NCBI RefSeq assembly: GCF_963169125.1
Contig: NC_084800.1
Location: forward strand, 142,782,397-142,846,396
DNA: 64,000 nt
DNA from: Humulus lupulus
Taxonomy: Eukaryota; Streptophyta; Magnoliopsida; Rosales; Cannabaceae
Direction of reading: 5' to 3'
The translations under genes and the position numbers were made by a program. The notes under the pieces are model-generated. The model had not been told where the DNA came from, made no database searches, and was given only the letters and a program-made list of their open reading frames with translations. Positions within the stretch are counted from its first letter, which is position 1. Each line of letters begins with the position of its first letter. This document shows, one piece after another, positions 11,271 to 23,452 of this stretch.

Positions 11271-11971
11271 CATATAAACATTCCTTTAGATTTGTGTTAC
11301 AAACATGCAAACTATTTCTTGAAATGATAACAAAATTATTATTAAAAGAAATAGAATAACATTGTTCTAAACATTTTGATATAGAAATTAATTTTTTATT
11401 GAAATTAGGAATAAAATAGATCTCTTTTAGAGATAAAAATTTATTTTCAGTAAAATAAATTTTTGCTTCTCTCATTGCTCTAGTTAAAACAAAAGTCATT
11501 GTCCCCACCCTCAGCGTGAACTCCCCTTATTGGAGATCTCTCCAAGAGATAAGAATTTGCAAATCAGAACAAACATGATAAGTGGCTCCTGAATCAACTA
11601 TCCAAGTATAACAACTATTTTCCACTAAGCAAGCCTCAATGTCTAGTAAATCAAATTTACTTTCCCTTTTTTTATTCAACTCCTTGAGGTTCCTTTTTAG
11701 TTCCTCTTACTATACCCACTGTATGGCAATGGTTCCAATTCACATTGTACTTGGTGTGGGAAACTTCTTTGTCCTTGTCTTTGTTAATGCTTGGCTTTTG
11801 AGTTGTGTGCTCAGTCATCGGCAATATATTCCTGTTACATTTCAACTTTTTAATATTACTAGTTAATTTTTCATTAGCAAGAATGGACATATTAGAGTTT
11901 TCTCCAGTCATTGTATTACTGTGCTTAAACAAAAGAAAAATAATAAATACAACCATACACTTATACACCAT
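11271..11971 (-). pseudogene. Ty1/copia gag-protease fragment
   Basis: On the minus strand this segment encodes the start of copia pol. The aspartic protease motif W-I-V-D-S-G-A-T-Y-H-V-C is clear (DSGAT at 11581-11595). Downstream is a GAG-pre-integrase stretch (K-I-Y-F near 11462, K-K-L-I-S-I-S-K-C-L near 11375). Upstream there is a weak zinc-knuckle remnant with K-R-N-L where K-R-N-C is usual. Frameshifts and stops break it, for example a TAA near 11533. It continues at 1-187, beyond the E1 insertion. It is dead; the lineage is not resolved. Confidence 0.75.
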
Positions 11972-12742
11972 AAATCATAGTATTCGTACAATGAAATAAA
12001 AAAAAAATACGATGTCTGCTTACAAAAATATATTCATATAGGTACAATGATTAGATAACCAACACAAGTAAGTGTCGTCGATAGGATAAGTCAAATATTT
12101 GCTAGTCAAAACAAGATGCTCTCAATTCTTATTATGTCAAAATATCTCATATCTTTATAATAAGTAATTATCGTTATTTTGGTAAAAAAAAATATATATC
12201 CAGCTATAATAGTTATATTTTTCATGAGTGTAGCCTACTATTTCAAGTTTCTCGACTTAACCCATGGGTGTCATTGATAGGATAGGTCAAACATGAAATA
12301 CATCTCAAAGCCCTATCACAAAGAGGCCTACATGTTAAAATCCTAGTCAAAACACCTTCCAACAGTGAGGACAAAAACAAAGTCATCTCGAGGCCCTGAC
12401 TAGAACCAACACTTTTCAACCAATAGTAGACACCGTAGGTTATAATGCCTTATAATCTTCTCTCACTCACTATTTTAAAAATAAAATGTTTTCTATTAAA
12501 ATATATCATAATTTAATTACTATGTATTTATTACCAAAATTTAACTATTAAATCTAAATCACTTATGCAATCCAAATTTTAACTCTTAAAATTCTAAGAT
12601 TACCAAATTTATAATAATTACTAACCATTACTAATTACTTCTAAACTATGTTTTTCCTAGGTATTAAACTCATTAATAACCCTAAAACATATTAAGGTAA
12701 TCTTGACCTACTACTAATGTGACATTACTCAATTTAACTACT
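11972..12742. other. AT-rich unclassified sequence
   Basis: No coding domain is visible. A motif near GATAGGATAAGTCAAA occurs at about 12080 and again, slightly changed, at about 12275, so part of this may be upstream copia sequence or another old repeat. A polypyrimidine stretch precedes the Tat-type solo LTR. Nothing else can be supported. Confidence 0.4.
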
Positions 12743-13681
12743 TGTTATCCCCATTTCCTGCAGGGGCTCGGGGCCTTCGTCCAGGCCCACCGTCATGGGC
12801 CAGGTCAGCACGCGGGCCCAGCCCAAGGCCTCTTGGTATGGAGAGTGCCTGAAGGGAAGGGTATGGACCGGGGGTTCATGTCCGGGCCCATTGGAGGGGT
12901 CCAGAATGTCCCTCCGGGTCCGTCCTCCGCGACGATAGTCCGGGCTGTGTACAGAGCGTTCGAACCACCGCGGCCTACGCGTCCCGATCCCAGACCCCTG
13001 ACACGGTCCGGGCCTATGGTAAACGAAGCGGGACAAAGGTAAATGGACCCGGATCACCTCGCCCCCGGTTGAAGGGGCCAGGCATCCAGGACCCTGACGC
13101 TGCCTCGCTCCACGTGGGCGTTGTCCCCCACTTTTCACCTGCAGAAAAGGCCACCTCGGGATTGCATGCCGATGTGTCAGGACTGCGCAGCCAAGTACTC
13201 TGACTGGTCTTGTCTCCTGAATCGGCCTCGTGACTCGAAGTGATCAGACCAAAAGCGCTGTTTTGTCGGGCGAGATGTAGTTCTAAGGTCAACCTGTTGG
13301 GCCTTAGCTGGCGTGGACTTCATGTATTTTGTACCTTTTGTATTGGGCCTCTACTAGAAAGGCCACCTATATCCATTCCTCTGATGGGCCTGGGTCGGAC
13401 CCGGTACAGACCCGGTGTTCCCATACGCCTATAAATATAAGCTACAAAACACTGGAAAAGGGATCTTCTTTCACCAAAAAAAAAAAAGGCAGGAACTCTG
13501 TCAAAATACAGAGGAAAAAACTCCATTGTAAAAGGTTCTTCAAGCTCTAATAAGATAGACTCGTGGACTAAGGCTAGTTAACGCCCCAACCACGTAAAAA
13601 CCCCGCGTTAATCTTCTGCTTTCATTATAATTATCAGTAAATATTAGTTATTAATAGAGTTGCCGAAAATCTCGGTTAACA
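12743..13681 (+). mobile_element. Tat-type solo LTR, GC-rich
   Basis: A 939-bp unit starts TGTTATCCCC, like E1, and ends TTGCCGAAAATCTCGGTTAACA, similar to the end of the E2 LTR. Exact 5-bp duplications CTACT flank it (12738-12742 and 13682-13686). A TATA box (TATAAATA, 13430-13437) lies about 250 bp before the 3' end. The GC-rich first half contains open frames on both strands, which I treat as composition artefacts. No internal region remains, so it is a solo LTR. Confidence 0.85.
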
Positions 13682-13753
13682 CTACTTAAATCTAATTCAT
13701 ATTATTTGTGTCCATTTATGGTAGAAAAAGAACTATACTACTTTTCTATCATA
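13682..13753. other. Short AT-rich spacer between the solo LTR and truncated E2
   Basis: Host or older repeat sequence lies between the CTACT duplication and the broken 3' end of E2. No feature is recognised. Confidence 0.4.
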
Positions 13754-16700
13754 TTATTTGGGACCCCGCGCCTGATACTCGCCTAGAACCTGATTCACCA
13801 CGAGCTGGGAGTCGCTGAAGCATTGGACAGAGCTTGCCTTTAGCTCGCTGGCTATCCTAAGTCCAGCTAACAAGGCCTCGTACTCTGCCTCGTTGTTAGA
13901 TGCCTTGAACCCGAACCTCAGCGCCGAGTGGAATCTATGCCCCTCTGGGGATATCAAAATGATTCCGGCCCCGGAGCCGTTCTCGTTAGATGAGCCATCA
14001 ACGAAGATCTTCCATGATGAACTAGAGGAGGCGACCTGAGGCGAGTCTTCTGATGGGATCTCATGGAATCCCGCGCATTCTGCCACGAAGTCAGCCAAGG
14101 CTTGACTTTTTATGGTAGTTCGGGGAGTATAGAAAATCTCGAACTGACTGAGTTCGACCGCCCATTTTAGCAAGCGTCCCGAGGCTTCAGGCTTTTGCAA
14201 AACCTGCCTTAGAGGCTGATCGGTCATGACGTGTACAAAGTGGGACTGGAAGTATGGCCTGAGTTTTCGCGAGGCCGTGATTAGGCAGAACGCCAGTTTT
14301 TCCATCAATGGGTACCTTGACTCAACTCCGAGGAGCCTCTTGCTGATGTAATAAACCAGTTTCTGAGCCTGGTCCTCTTCTCGCACCAGAACAGCACTAG
14401 CTGCGTCCTCAGTGAAGGCCATGTAGAGGAAAAGAGGTTCTCCTACCTTGGGCTTTGACAGCACAGGTGGCTCAGCCAGGTGCGTTTTTAGGTCGAGGAA
14501 TGCGCCTTCGCATTCTACTGTCCATTCGAACTTCTTGTTTCCGCGGAGCAGGTTGTAGAAGGGCAGGCACTTGTCGGTCGATTTGGAAATGAACCGGTTC
14601 AGTGCTGCCACCCTTCCTGTGAGGCCTTGGACATCTTTCCGCGACCTGGGGGAGGGAACCTCGAGCAGTGACCTGATCTTGTCGGGGTTTGCCTCGATTC
14701 CTCGGGTATTGACTATGAAACCCAAGAATTTCCCCGATGCGACACCGAAAGTGCACTTCTGAGGATTGAGCCTCATGCCATATTCTCGCAGTATGTTAAA
14801 GCATTCTTCCAGATCGGTGACGTGGTTGCTGGCAATCTTTGACTTGACAAGCATATCATCGACGTACACTTCCATGTTTTTCCCGATCTGATCCGCGAAC
14901 ATTCTATTTACCAGCCTTTGGTAGGTAGCCCCGGCATTCTTAAGACCGAACGGCATGACCTTATAGCAATAGACATTAGTTGGGGTCATGAAGCTGGTAT
15001 GATCTTGGTCTGCTGGATTCATCGCGATCTGATTGTAGCCCGAGTACGCGTCCATGAAGGACATGAGCTCGTGCCCCGCCGTGGCATCCACCAGTTGATC
15101 GATCCTCGGCAATGGAAAGCAATCCTTGGGGCAGGCTTTATTCAGTTCGGAAAAGTCGATACAGGTCCGCCACTTCCCATTGGGCTTTGGAACTAACACG
15201 GGATTGGCAACCCAAATGGGAAATCTGGCTTCGCGGATAAAGCCACATTTTTTGAGCCGGGCCACTTCTTCTTCAAGGGCTTCGGCTCGGGTCGTCCCTA
15301 AACGCCTCTGCTTTTGAGACTTGGCAGGGACGCTTTTGTCTAGGTGGAGCGTGTGCATGATTACGCTCGGACTGATCCCTATCATGTCCTCGTGCGACCA
15401 TGCGAATACGTCCAGGTTCTTTTTCAGAAACGCAGTCAGTTCCGCCTTTCTTCTATCGCAGAGGTTCTTTCCGAGCTTAACCGTCCGTGACGGGTTTTGT
15501 TCATCGATGCCTACCTCCTCGAGATCTTCAATAGCTTGGAGCTCGGACCTGTCCTCGCCTACTCGGGGGTCAATGTCTTCGCTTAGGGCGAGCTTTTCGT
15601 CTTCGGAAACCCGAGGTTTTTCAATCTCAGGGGCCGCCTTGGGTCCCTGTGATTCCTCTCCATCCTGAATGGCCATCGTCATCTGCCCGGGTTTAGATTT
15701 TCCCTTCATGGAAATGCTGTAGCATTCCCTGGCAGCGAGCTGATCGCCCTTGATAGTGCAGACCCCTGTTGGAGTAGGGAATTTCATGGCGAGGTGCCGG
15801 ACGGACGTGATAGCTTCGAAAGCAACGAGCGTAGGTCGGCCCAAAATTGCATTGTAGGCCGCGGAGCAGTCAATGACTACGAATTCGAGTAGTTTGGACA
15901 CTGTTCAGGACTCGTCCCCTAGGGTGATCACCAGCTCAATCGTTCCTATCGCTGCTGACCCTTCTCCTGAAAAACCATATAGCATCATCGAGGTTGCCTT
16001 CAGCTCGGAGACGGTCAGACCCATTTTTTCTAAGGTGGAACGGAATAGGAGGTTCACCGAGCTCCCATTGTCCACTAACACTCTCCTTACTCTCCGGTTG
16101 GCGAGCTGGACTGCTACGACCAAGGGATCGTTATGAGGGAATTGGACATGGCTCGCGTCTTCCTCCGTGAAAGTGATCGGTTGTTTCTCTAATATTTGTT
16201 GTTTTGATTGACGTTGTTCCGGGACGAACTCCCCTCCATTGTGGGCCTTCAACTCATTTATGTACCTCTTCTGGGCGCCTCTGCTCGTGCCAGCCATGTG
16301 TGGTCCTCCAGAGATGGTGGAAATCTCTCCCTCGACCACGGGGGGAAGGACGTCCTGATCTACTCGAGGTCCAGGTTGACTGGCTGGGATCTCCGGAGCG
16401 GGTCGACTTGTCGGGACCCTGTTCCGCGAGTACTGCGCCAACGGACCTGCTCGGATGAGAGTGTCGATTTCATCTTTGAGGTGCCTGCAGTCGTCGGTAT
16501 TGTGCCCGACGTCGTTATGAAAACGGCAGAATTTGGAAGCGTCTCTCTTTCCCTTAGGGTGCTTTATTGGCTCTGGTCTTTTCCAGGGGACTCGCGTATT
16601 GTTGGCCAGGAAAATATTCTCTCTGGTTTGGGTGAGCTCGGTATACGTTGTGAACACGGGCTTGAATTTATCCACGGACTTATTCTTCTTTTGACCGTGC

Positions 16701-18625
16701 TGGATGTTTTCACCATTCCCTTTTCTTTTGCCGCCACCGGGCTGGTTACTCTGCGTGACGTCGGGAGTCGCTACTACGATCTCTGTTCCCGTCCCAGCGG
16801 GCTTCTCGAGGACCTGGCTGGTCCCCGCGGCTGAAGCTTCAGCTTCTTCCAAGTTTATCCACTATTGGGCTCTGTTAAGGAATTCACTAACTGAGCTGAC
16901 CCCCCTCCTTTGAATATCCTTCCACAGATCTCCGCCTACTAGGATCCCGGTCCTCATAGCCATGAGTTTGGAGCTGTCGTCGGCGTCTCTGACTCGAGCA
17001 GCGACATTTGCAAATCTGCTCAAGTAGGCTTTTAGCGTTTCTCCAGGTTGCTATCTCACGTTAGCTAGGGAGTCGGCCTGGACCCTGGCGGCCTGAGAGG
17101 CGCGGAATGCCCTCTTGAAGTCAGCCGAAAAGGTCTTCCAGGAGCTGATTGACTGCCTTTTACTTTGTTTGAACCACTGCCTGGCAGGTCCAGTTAGGGT
17201 GGAAGGAAAGATCAAGCAACGAAGCTCTGGCCCGATGTTATGAGCCATCATTAGGGTGTTGAACATCCCTAAGTGGTCAGATGGGTCTCCATCCCCGTTG
17301 AACTTTGACAAGTGAGGCATACGAAAGCCAGAAGGGTATGTCGTTGCTGCTATGTTGGGGGCGAAGAGCTCCATCTCATCCCCTGAATCATATTCGTCTT
17401 TTTCTTTCTCCGACAGGAGCTTCTTCATCAGCTCCTCCATTTGAGTTAAGCGCTCTAGGGTTTTGTCCTGAGATCCTGGGTTATTCCGGGGCTGTTCAAC
17501 AGCTCCGGACCCGTTGTACATATTAGGCGGGTTGTTGCCCCTCCTATCTGGAGATAGGTCATTTGGGGCATTCCCGCCATTACGTACTTCGGATCGGACC
17601 CCAACTGAGCGGGCCTGGCTACCATCCCTAACTCGATCCTCTCTGTGAGAGTTGAGGCGATCTCGAAGGTCGCCTCCCTGGGTAGTATGGTGACTTTGTG
17701 CTGAACTTAGTCGCTGTCGCAGGTCTCCTCCCGAAAGATCACTCCGTGCACTACCGGTCCAGTGACTCCTGCTGGACAGGCTCGAGGTGCGTCTTTGGCG
17801 GCTCCGACCTGATCCTTCCCCCGGCACCCTGCTGCGCCGGGAAGGCCCGGCCGACGGCGGGTCTCTCCTACTATTTCCGTAGGTCGGGATGTCTCGGACG
17901 GGCTGAGGAGACGGATATCTGATGGGAGAAGGAGGATGCCTGACCGGAGAGGCGATCCTAGTGCCGTCCGGGCGGACTAAATTTGGTGGGGGCCTCTCGA
18001 CCCTGCCAGCTTGATGGTTTCGCGCTGGGCGAGCTGGACGAGGAACTGGACGTTCTTCGGGGACGGGCTGACTTCTCCGGATCCCCTCGGCCCTCCTTTG
18101 GGAACTTCCTCGATCTCTTCTGGGCGTCCTCGAGAAAGGCTGAGAGCTAGGGGTTGATGTCCTAACCGAACGGCTGTACTGCTGCTGTTCGGTCTGAGGC
18201 ATTTCCCTGAAGTTCGCCTCTTGATGGTGCGGTGAAGGGGTGGAGTTGGCTGCAGGTAGTCTACCCGAACGGCTACGCCTGGATCGATTACTCCGGCGAG
18301 ACTTAGGAGCCTCGCCTTGCCTCTCTCCAACGTTACCGTTGGTTTTGAGAGGGGGTAGTCGACTCAGAATATCCTGGATTTGCTGACCAGCTGCTGCTAG
18401 CTGGCTCCTCAGCTGAGCATTCTCCATCTCCACCGCAGTGTAATAACATGGATTCGGATTAGGCGGCTGGGGCGCTGAACTACCAGTGTCGTCTTGGCCG
18501 GCCGGCTGCTTTCCTGGCCTCTGCTGGACTTCAGGAACTTGCTCATCAGGGAGGGCAACATGGCGGGCCTCCTGCCCATCATGTCGTTCTGTCTCGTTGC
18601 CATGTTTGGATCGAGTGGTCACCAT
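13754..18625 (-). pseudogene. gag-pol: E2 gag-pol polyprotein (gag, protease, RT, two RNase H), three stops
   Basis: A single frame of about 1620 codons starts at the ATG at 18625, 56 bases inside the LTR. It is broken by TAG at 17051-17053, TAG at 16862-16864 and TGA at 15905-15907, with no frameshift. Residues about 130-350 are Arg/Ser/Pro-rich. About 430-590 is the gag domain. Near 700 is the motif CRFHNDVGHNTDDC. The protease active site is V-D-N-G-S-S (about residue 851). Reverse transcriptase covers about 1130-1310, with motif A F-M-D-A-Y-S-G-Y and the catalytic Y-V-D-D at about 1254-1257. A first RNase H-like region follows. A second RNase H begins at about 1540 with F-V-D-G-S-S and contains N-N-E-A-E-Y-E-A. 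The frame ends after Q-A-R-G-P-K, where integrase would normally follow. The catalytic motifs look intact, so the stops and truncation are the main damage. Confidence 0.85.
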
Positions 18626-18658
18626 AGTTGTATGTTTGTGGTAGTACTAATCGGACTT

Positions 18659-18679
18659 GCTCTCAATGAAAGCACCAAA
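18659..18679 (-). other. E2 primer-binding site
   Basis: On the minus strand TTTGGTGCTTTCATTGAGAG starts one base after the LTR. It is identical to the E1 site. Confidence 0.75.
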
Positions 18680-18680
18680 C

Positions 18681-19456
18681 TGTTGACGCGGTTCTTCGGC
18701 AACAGATAATTAAGAGAAGAAGAGAAAGAGATTAGTACTTAAAAGTAGAACCGTCACAGATATGAAATCTTTATGGAAAGAACTAGGTGACCCTAAACAC
18801 GTTTTTAAGTGGTTCGAAGGTTAAAATCCTTCTACTCCACTAGTCAATATTATTGATATTCTCTGGGTAATTGGTTTACAAAGTATATAGTTCTTACAAG
18901 ACTATTTTTCCAACCCCTATCAACTCCCAGGGTCTCCATATTTATAGGAGAAGGCACCTGGAAGTTGGTAGGGAGGTCATCCCGTGACCTTACCATTTGT
19001 CATATCAAGTCTGTGATATTCATGATTAATTCCTAAACCTGACACACAAGTGTGGTCTAATCAGTATGGAAGGAGATAATGGGCCGCACGGCCCAACCCG
19101 TCCGTGGGTGTCTGAATACGCACGCTCCTGCTGCGTGTCCGAGAAGTCAGGGGGATGTCGGACACGTGATGGCAGGATTATGCACGTTTATCTTGCGTGT
19201 TGACTTCCCATAGGGTCAGAGCTTCCAGAGAAGCTCGTTACTGGAGCAATTCATAACCCGAGCTTACCCGTCAGTGGTCGCCGGATGCTATTCCCAGCTC
19301 CTGATGCAACAAGAGCGAGCTGGAAACAGGACCCCCTCGAGCTAGAAAGGGCCCGTCCTGAAAATAAAGCCTCTGGCCTGTGGGAGCCTCGGACTAAATC
19401 ATGTTTAGTCCGAGGCTCGTCCTGCTAAACAGCCCGTGGGAAAACCAGGGCGTACA
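18681..19456 (-). repeat. E2 5' LTR
   Basis: On the minus strand it starts TGTACGCCCTGG and ends GAACCGCGTCAACA, 776 bp, with TG...CA ends. It holds a TATA box and directly precedes the primer site. Its partner LTR is not in the window. Confidence 0.8.
18939..18946 (-). promoter_or_regulatory. TATA box of the E2 LTR
   Basis: The minus strand reads CTCCTATAAATATGGAGACC, a strong TATA box about 260 bp before the 3' end of the LTR. This fits U3/R placement. Confidence 0.65.
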
Positions 19457-20640
19457 GACTAATTAAATAGTCAAATGTTCCCAATAATAAAATTAAGAAA
19501 ATTGAACAATTCAATTTCTTAATTTTGAATTAAGACATAAATGTCTTGTTTCCTAAAATTAAAAATTAACTATTTATTTGATAATAAATCAATTAATTAA
19601 ACAATTTGATTAATAGAGTTTATTTTTTTGAAAAATTGAAATTAATTAATTAATTCAAATTTGAATTCAGTAACCTTCATTAACTTTCTAATATTTAAGG
19701 AGGGGAATATTCTCTTTTATTTGTTAAACCGAAAAGAATGAGTCATTCAACTAACAACTCAATTATTCTTGGAAACATCTTTACATCAATTATTAAAATA
19801 TATATTTAAATTTAAATTTAAATTAAATAATTAATCATAATCAATTAAGTAATTAAAACAAACTCCTTTAGTTTGGGTGACTCACGGCTTCGCCAATTTT
19901 TTTATCAAAAAGATCAATATATGCCTTATGGCATTTATGTTTCTTCACCATGGCATTAATCAAAACAATTGATGATGGATTGTAATCACAATTTATGCAC
20001 CACGGCAGGCCAAATGGTGATAGCAAGTGGTACAAGACCATCATATATATGCACTACAACATTTTGATTGGCATTTTGAACACTCACGGCATACAGCTGC
20101 CGTGAGTGAAAAAAAAAAAACTTTTTTTTTAACTTGATTACAATAATCATTAAAACAAATCCAAAACAATTTTTATAGTTATTCAATCTAAAAATCTCAT
20201 TCAAGAACATAATTAGAATGCTAAAGCATAAAATTAAAGAATTACAATGAACACATATCCAACAAAACAATATGGGTGTACATTAAATTTGATTCAAAAA
20301 AATTAAGAACAAAACCAAAAACAGAATGAGCCATATAGTTAATGATCAATCTCATTCATCATATCCATAAAACATATTAAATATATAAATAATAAGAACA
20401 ACCATTAAGCCCACTCTTAAAACATGTGTTCTATGTGTTCATACATTCAAAATAAACACATAATCTCCCCAATATTCTCATGTATTTTTATGACACATGA
20501 TCGAAAAAGTGCATCATAAGCATGGGATAAAAATTCAATCCAATAATAACAATTATTAAAGCATAAGAACGAATCACTCTAGGAATTATAAATAGAATGA
20601 GATATTTCTCATGTGACATGAATCTGAATAAAAGAAAAAT
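19457..20640. other. AT-rich unclassified sequence with a perfect hairpin
   Basis: About 1.2 kb of AT-rich DNA with many TTAATTAATT runs and no coding domain. A CACTACAACA sequence at 20051 and an 11-bp-stem hairpin at 20081-20108 suggest a DNA-transposon end, but no matching second end was found. The rest may belong to the copia LTR on its right. Confidence 0.4.
20081..20108. repeat. Perfect 11-bp inverted repeat followed by an A/T palindrome
   Basis: CACTCACGGCA and TGCCGTGAGTG flank a 6-base loop. Immediately after it comes a run of A, then C, then a run of T, itself a near-perfect palindrome. Thirty bases upstream is CACTACAACA, like the terminus of CACTA transposons, which often have subterminal GC hairpins. 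Confidence 0.7.
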
Positions 20641-21317
20641 ACAAATACTTTTTTTGTATATGTAGAACACGTGTAGATCAAATAATGTCTTAGCCTCCTA
20701 ACCCACCATCTTCCATACTATGGTTTGCACAAAGAGAAGGAGACAGGTGGATGTCTATGCTATTTGATAGGATACACAAGAAAATGCTTTAGAATCTCAA
20801 CACATGAGAGAGTGTTCTTCTCACAATTCAGAGAGAACAAAAATCTTTATTTTTCTCTCTTGACAAATAACGTGCATATGATGTCTTATATTCTCACTTG
20901 ATGTTATGTTTTATTTATATAACAATAGAAGAAGAACTAGCCCTAATCTCATTGAGCCTATGCATGGGCCACAGTCCATTTGGACTGTCGTTTGCGCCAA
21001 CTACTGAGCTATGGGTCATATGGTATTTATCTCCATAAAATTCTATTTGTTGGGCATTTATCTTATTATTTTATGTAGTATAGAATTATACCACAAAATT
21101 AAATGTGATTAAATTAATTTTCAATAAAAATTAATTTCACAAAATTATTAATATAATTTTATTTGCCATTAAAAATTATTTCACAAATAATATTAACTTT
21201 AAAGATTAAAAATAATACTTTATTATTTTTAATTATTTCATTTTAATTCCAAAATCATTCCTCTGTGTTATCGAGCAAGTACGGGGACAGTATGGACATG
21301 TAGTTTTAAGCTCCAAT
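20641..21317 (-). repeat. Diverged Angela-like copia LTR fragment
   Basis: On the minus strand, 21317 down to about 21263 aligns loosely with part of the solo LTR at 8916-8965. Both have AGCTT, GTCCATA, GTCCCC and a CTC-TA-CAACAC or CTCGATAACAC block. Further along, a TATATAAATAAAAC box (about 20917) and a GAGATTCTAAAGCATTTTCTTG segment parallel the solo LTR near 9902. Its 5' part is missing because E4 begins at 21318. The lineage is tentative. Confidence 0.4.
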
Positions 21318-23298
21318 TGTAAAACCTCATGCTTTTAGGTTGAAAAGTCAAAAGAAAAATCAAATATTTGTTTATATAAGTGGTGGGACCCACTTCATCC
21401 TTAACAAAATTTTCCCCTCTTCTTCTCCTTCTCTCTCCCTGACTCCACTCTCTTTCTCTTTTCTTTCTTTTCCTCTTTCTTTCTCTCTTCGACAAGCCAC
21501 GGTGAGCCCCAAACCCAACCACCGCCGGATCCCATTGCCGCCACGCACTGGAGCTATGTCACTAGTGGCCAGCGATGATCTCATTCCTAAAGTTTGGTGG
21601 CAATCATAGAAGGGACACACTCGTACGTACATGCCGACCTCTATTTGACGAGTGGTTGATACCGTTGGAATCATCATCGTGAGAGGAACATTGCCCACTT
21701 AACCATCTCTATCAACTCTTTGCTTTTCTGCGACTATATTTTTGGATCTACGCCCCTTTGGAAGTTTTTTTTTGGCGGCACCAGGGTTCATTTGGGAAAA
21801 TGGGTTGTACTTACATGATGTACTCATTGAAAGAATCGTTTTGATAAATAGAAAGTCAATTTCCGTTACCGTTTCCAGAGCACCACCACCGGCCACCGCG
21901 AACTACCACTGTGGCGCGGCTGAGGTGAGATTTTTTACTGTCTTTAAATGGTATCATGCTATATGTCATTGGACTCGATTTGAAGAGTATATTACGATGG
22001 TGATAATTGTTTGTTCAATTAAGGATTGTATGACAAAGTGAATTTGAAGCAGGCTATGCTACTTGGAGCCTAGGAACTGGTGGCTTAGGAACATCTCTTT
22101 GGATAGGGGATAATGATCCTAAGGAGGTAGGGACTCAACTTAATTGTTGGACTTGTTTTATATGTATCATATAACATTAGAATATTCCAATTTTTTTTAT
22201 TTATAAAACGTTTGACTAATAGAAAACTTAATCTGCATTTTTTTCTAGAGTGTTCTGAGGGTACTAAGTCCCAAATATATTTTTGTATACTTATCTATCC
22301 AGGTTATGGTTTTTGGGTTTTATTCATATGCAGTCGTTATGCTGCCCAATTTTCTAAAATAAATGGAATATGTTCTTTTGTTATTCTATTTGTTTGCACT
22401 TAGTTATACTGGCGAAAGCCATATTGATCATGATTTGTGCATATTGTTATTTCAGGACCTAGTCTTTGTGTCATCATAGGTAGCTCAGGTATCCACTCAC
22501 CATTAGGTGTAAAGACCTAGCGTCTATATTAAGGATGTGATCTAAGCCACCCCTTGTGGTGGTTATCAGGCACGACTACCCGGTTTAGGATGTCATTTTT
22601 CTATGATGGGTATCGGGAAATAGGGATCTAGTGGACGGTGTGATGTTCACGTGTAGTTTGTCTCTTGTGATTATTTGTGGTTTCTCTCTATTTTTGGTTT
22701 ATACATGATGATATATGTTTTATTTTCAAAGCTAACCATGCAGGGGTTTTAATAAACTATCGGTCATTTGATATTAGTGTTTTTCTACTGGGCTTTATAA
22801 GCTCATCCCCTATATCTCTCCCCTTCCATGAAACCAATGAAGCGAGTGGGGATAAGGTGATTTATTGGTGGAGCCAATGTGATTTTAGTCTAGTTCTATT
22901 TATATTCCTATCTTTTAAACAATGTTTATATATTTGATTTGGAACCTTATGGTATGTATCTCTTAATTAGTTATGTAATACTTAGGAATGAGGAATGATG
23001 GAAGTTAAGTATTATTTTGGTGCTTTATGAGTTATTAAATTTAATTATTTGATGACTACATAATTGTGGGGATATTATTGTTCTATGTATAATGATAGAT
23101 GATCATGCTTTTATCACTAATATTTTTATATATAATTAGAAGTTATTCCATTATTTTTGGACTTATAATTATGTTACTATCTAGTATAAAATAAAGGATC
23201 ATGTATAAGGGTTACTTTTCAACAAGGGTCAAAGACCTTTGACCACCCAAGTCATTGATATTACATATCTTCCACAGCCTAGGGCTCGGGTCGTGACA
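21318..23298 (+). repeat. E4 5' LTR
   Basis: The unit starts TGTAAAACCTCATGC and ends CTCGGGTCGTGACA, 1981 bp, and is followed by a primer-site-like sequence. A TATA box (TTTATATAAG, 21371-21380) is followed by a pyrimidine-rich tract (21416-21490), as in the other Ty3 LTRs here. Boundaries are inferred from the TG/CA ends and the primer site, since no second copy is available. Confidence 0.65.
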
Positions 23299-23304
23299 GA
23301 AAAA

Positions 23305-23316
23305 TGGTATTAGAGC
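23305..23316 (+). other. E4 primer-binding site
   Basis: TGGTATTAGAGC differs by one C-to-T change from TGGTATCAGAGC, the plant initiator-tRNA-Met primer site. It lies six bases after the LTR end. Confidence 0.7.
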
Positions 23317-23452
23317 ACTGGGTTTAAATACCTCAGAGTATGTCACCAAATAGATTAAATTTATTTTTATAATAAAGTATTTTGATGTATAAAGACGTAT
23401 GTACTTAGATAGCTAACTAATTAGTTAGGTTTTGATTTACTGGCCTAAGAAA

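Larger units (their letters stand above)
13754..19456 (-). mobile_element. E2: truncated Tat-lineage Ty3/gypsy element
   Basis: Read on the minus strand: one LTR (19456 to 18681), the primer site, then gag-pol from 18625 to about 13754. The element stops just after the second RNase H domain, so integrase, 3' LTR and any target duplication on that side are gone. Two RNase H regions, one next to the reverse transcriptase and one of a different type after it, are the hallmark of the Tat clade. A deletion at about 13760 is the simplest cause of the truncation. Confidence 0.85.

Noticed and set aside
12719..13138. Open frames of 107 and 134 codons on opposite strands
   Set aside because: Both lie in the GC-rich half of the solo LTR, where stops are rare. 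There is no family motif and the solo LTR explains the segment.
21340..22041. Frames near a TATA-like box and a pyrimidine-rich tract, resembling a host gene start
   Set aside because: The layout matches the LTRs of Ty3 elements, with a primer site and gag downstream, so it is the E4 LTR promoter region.
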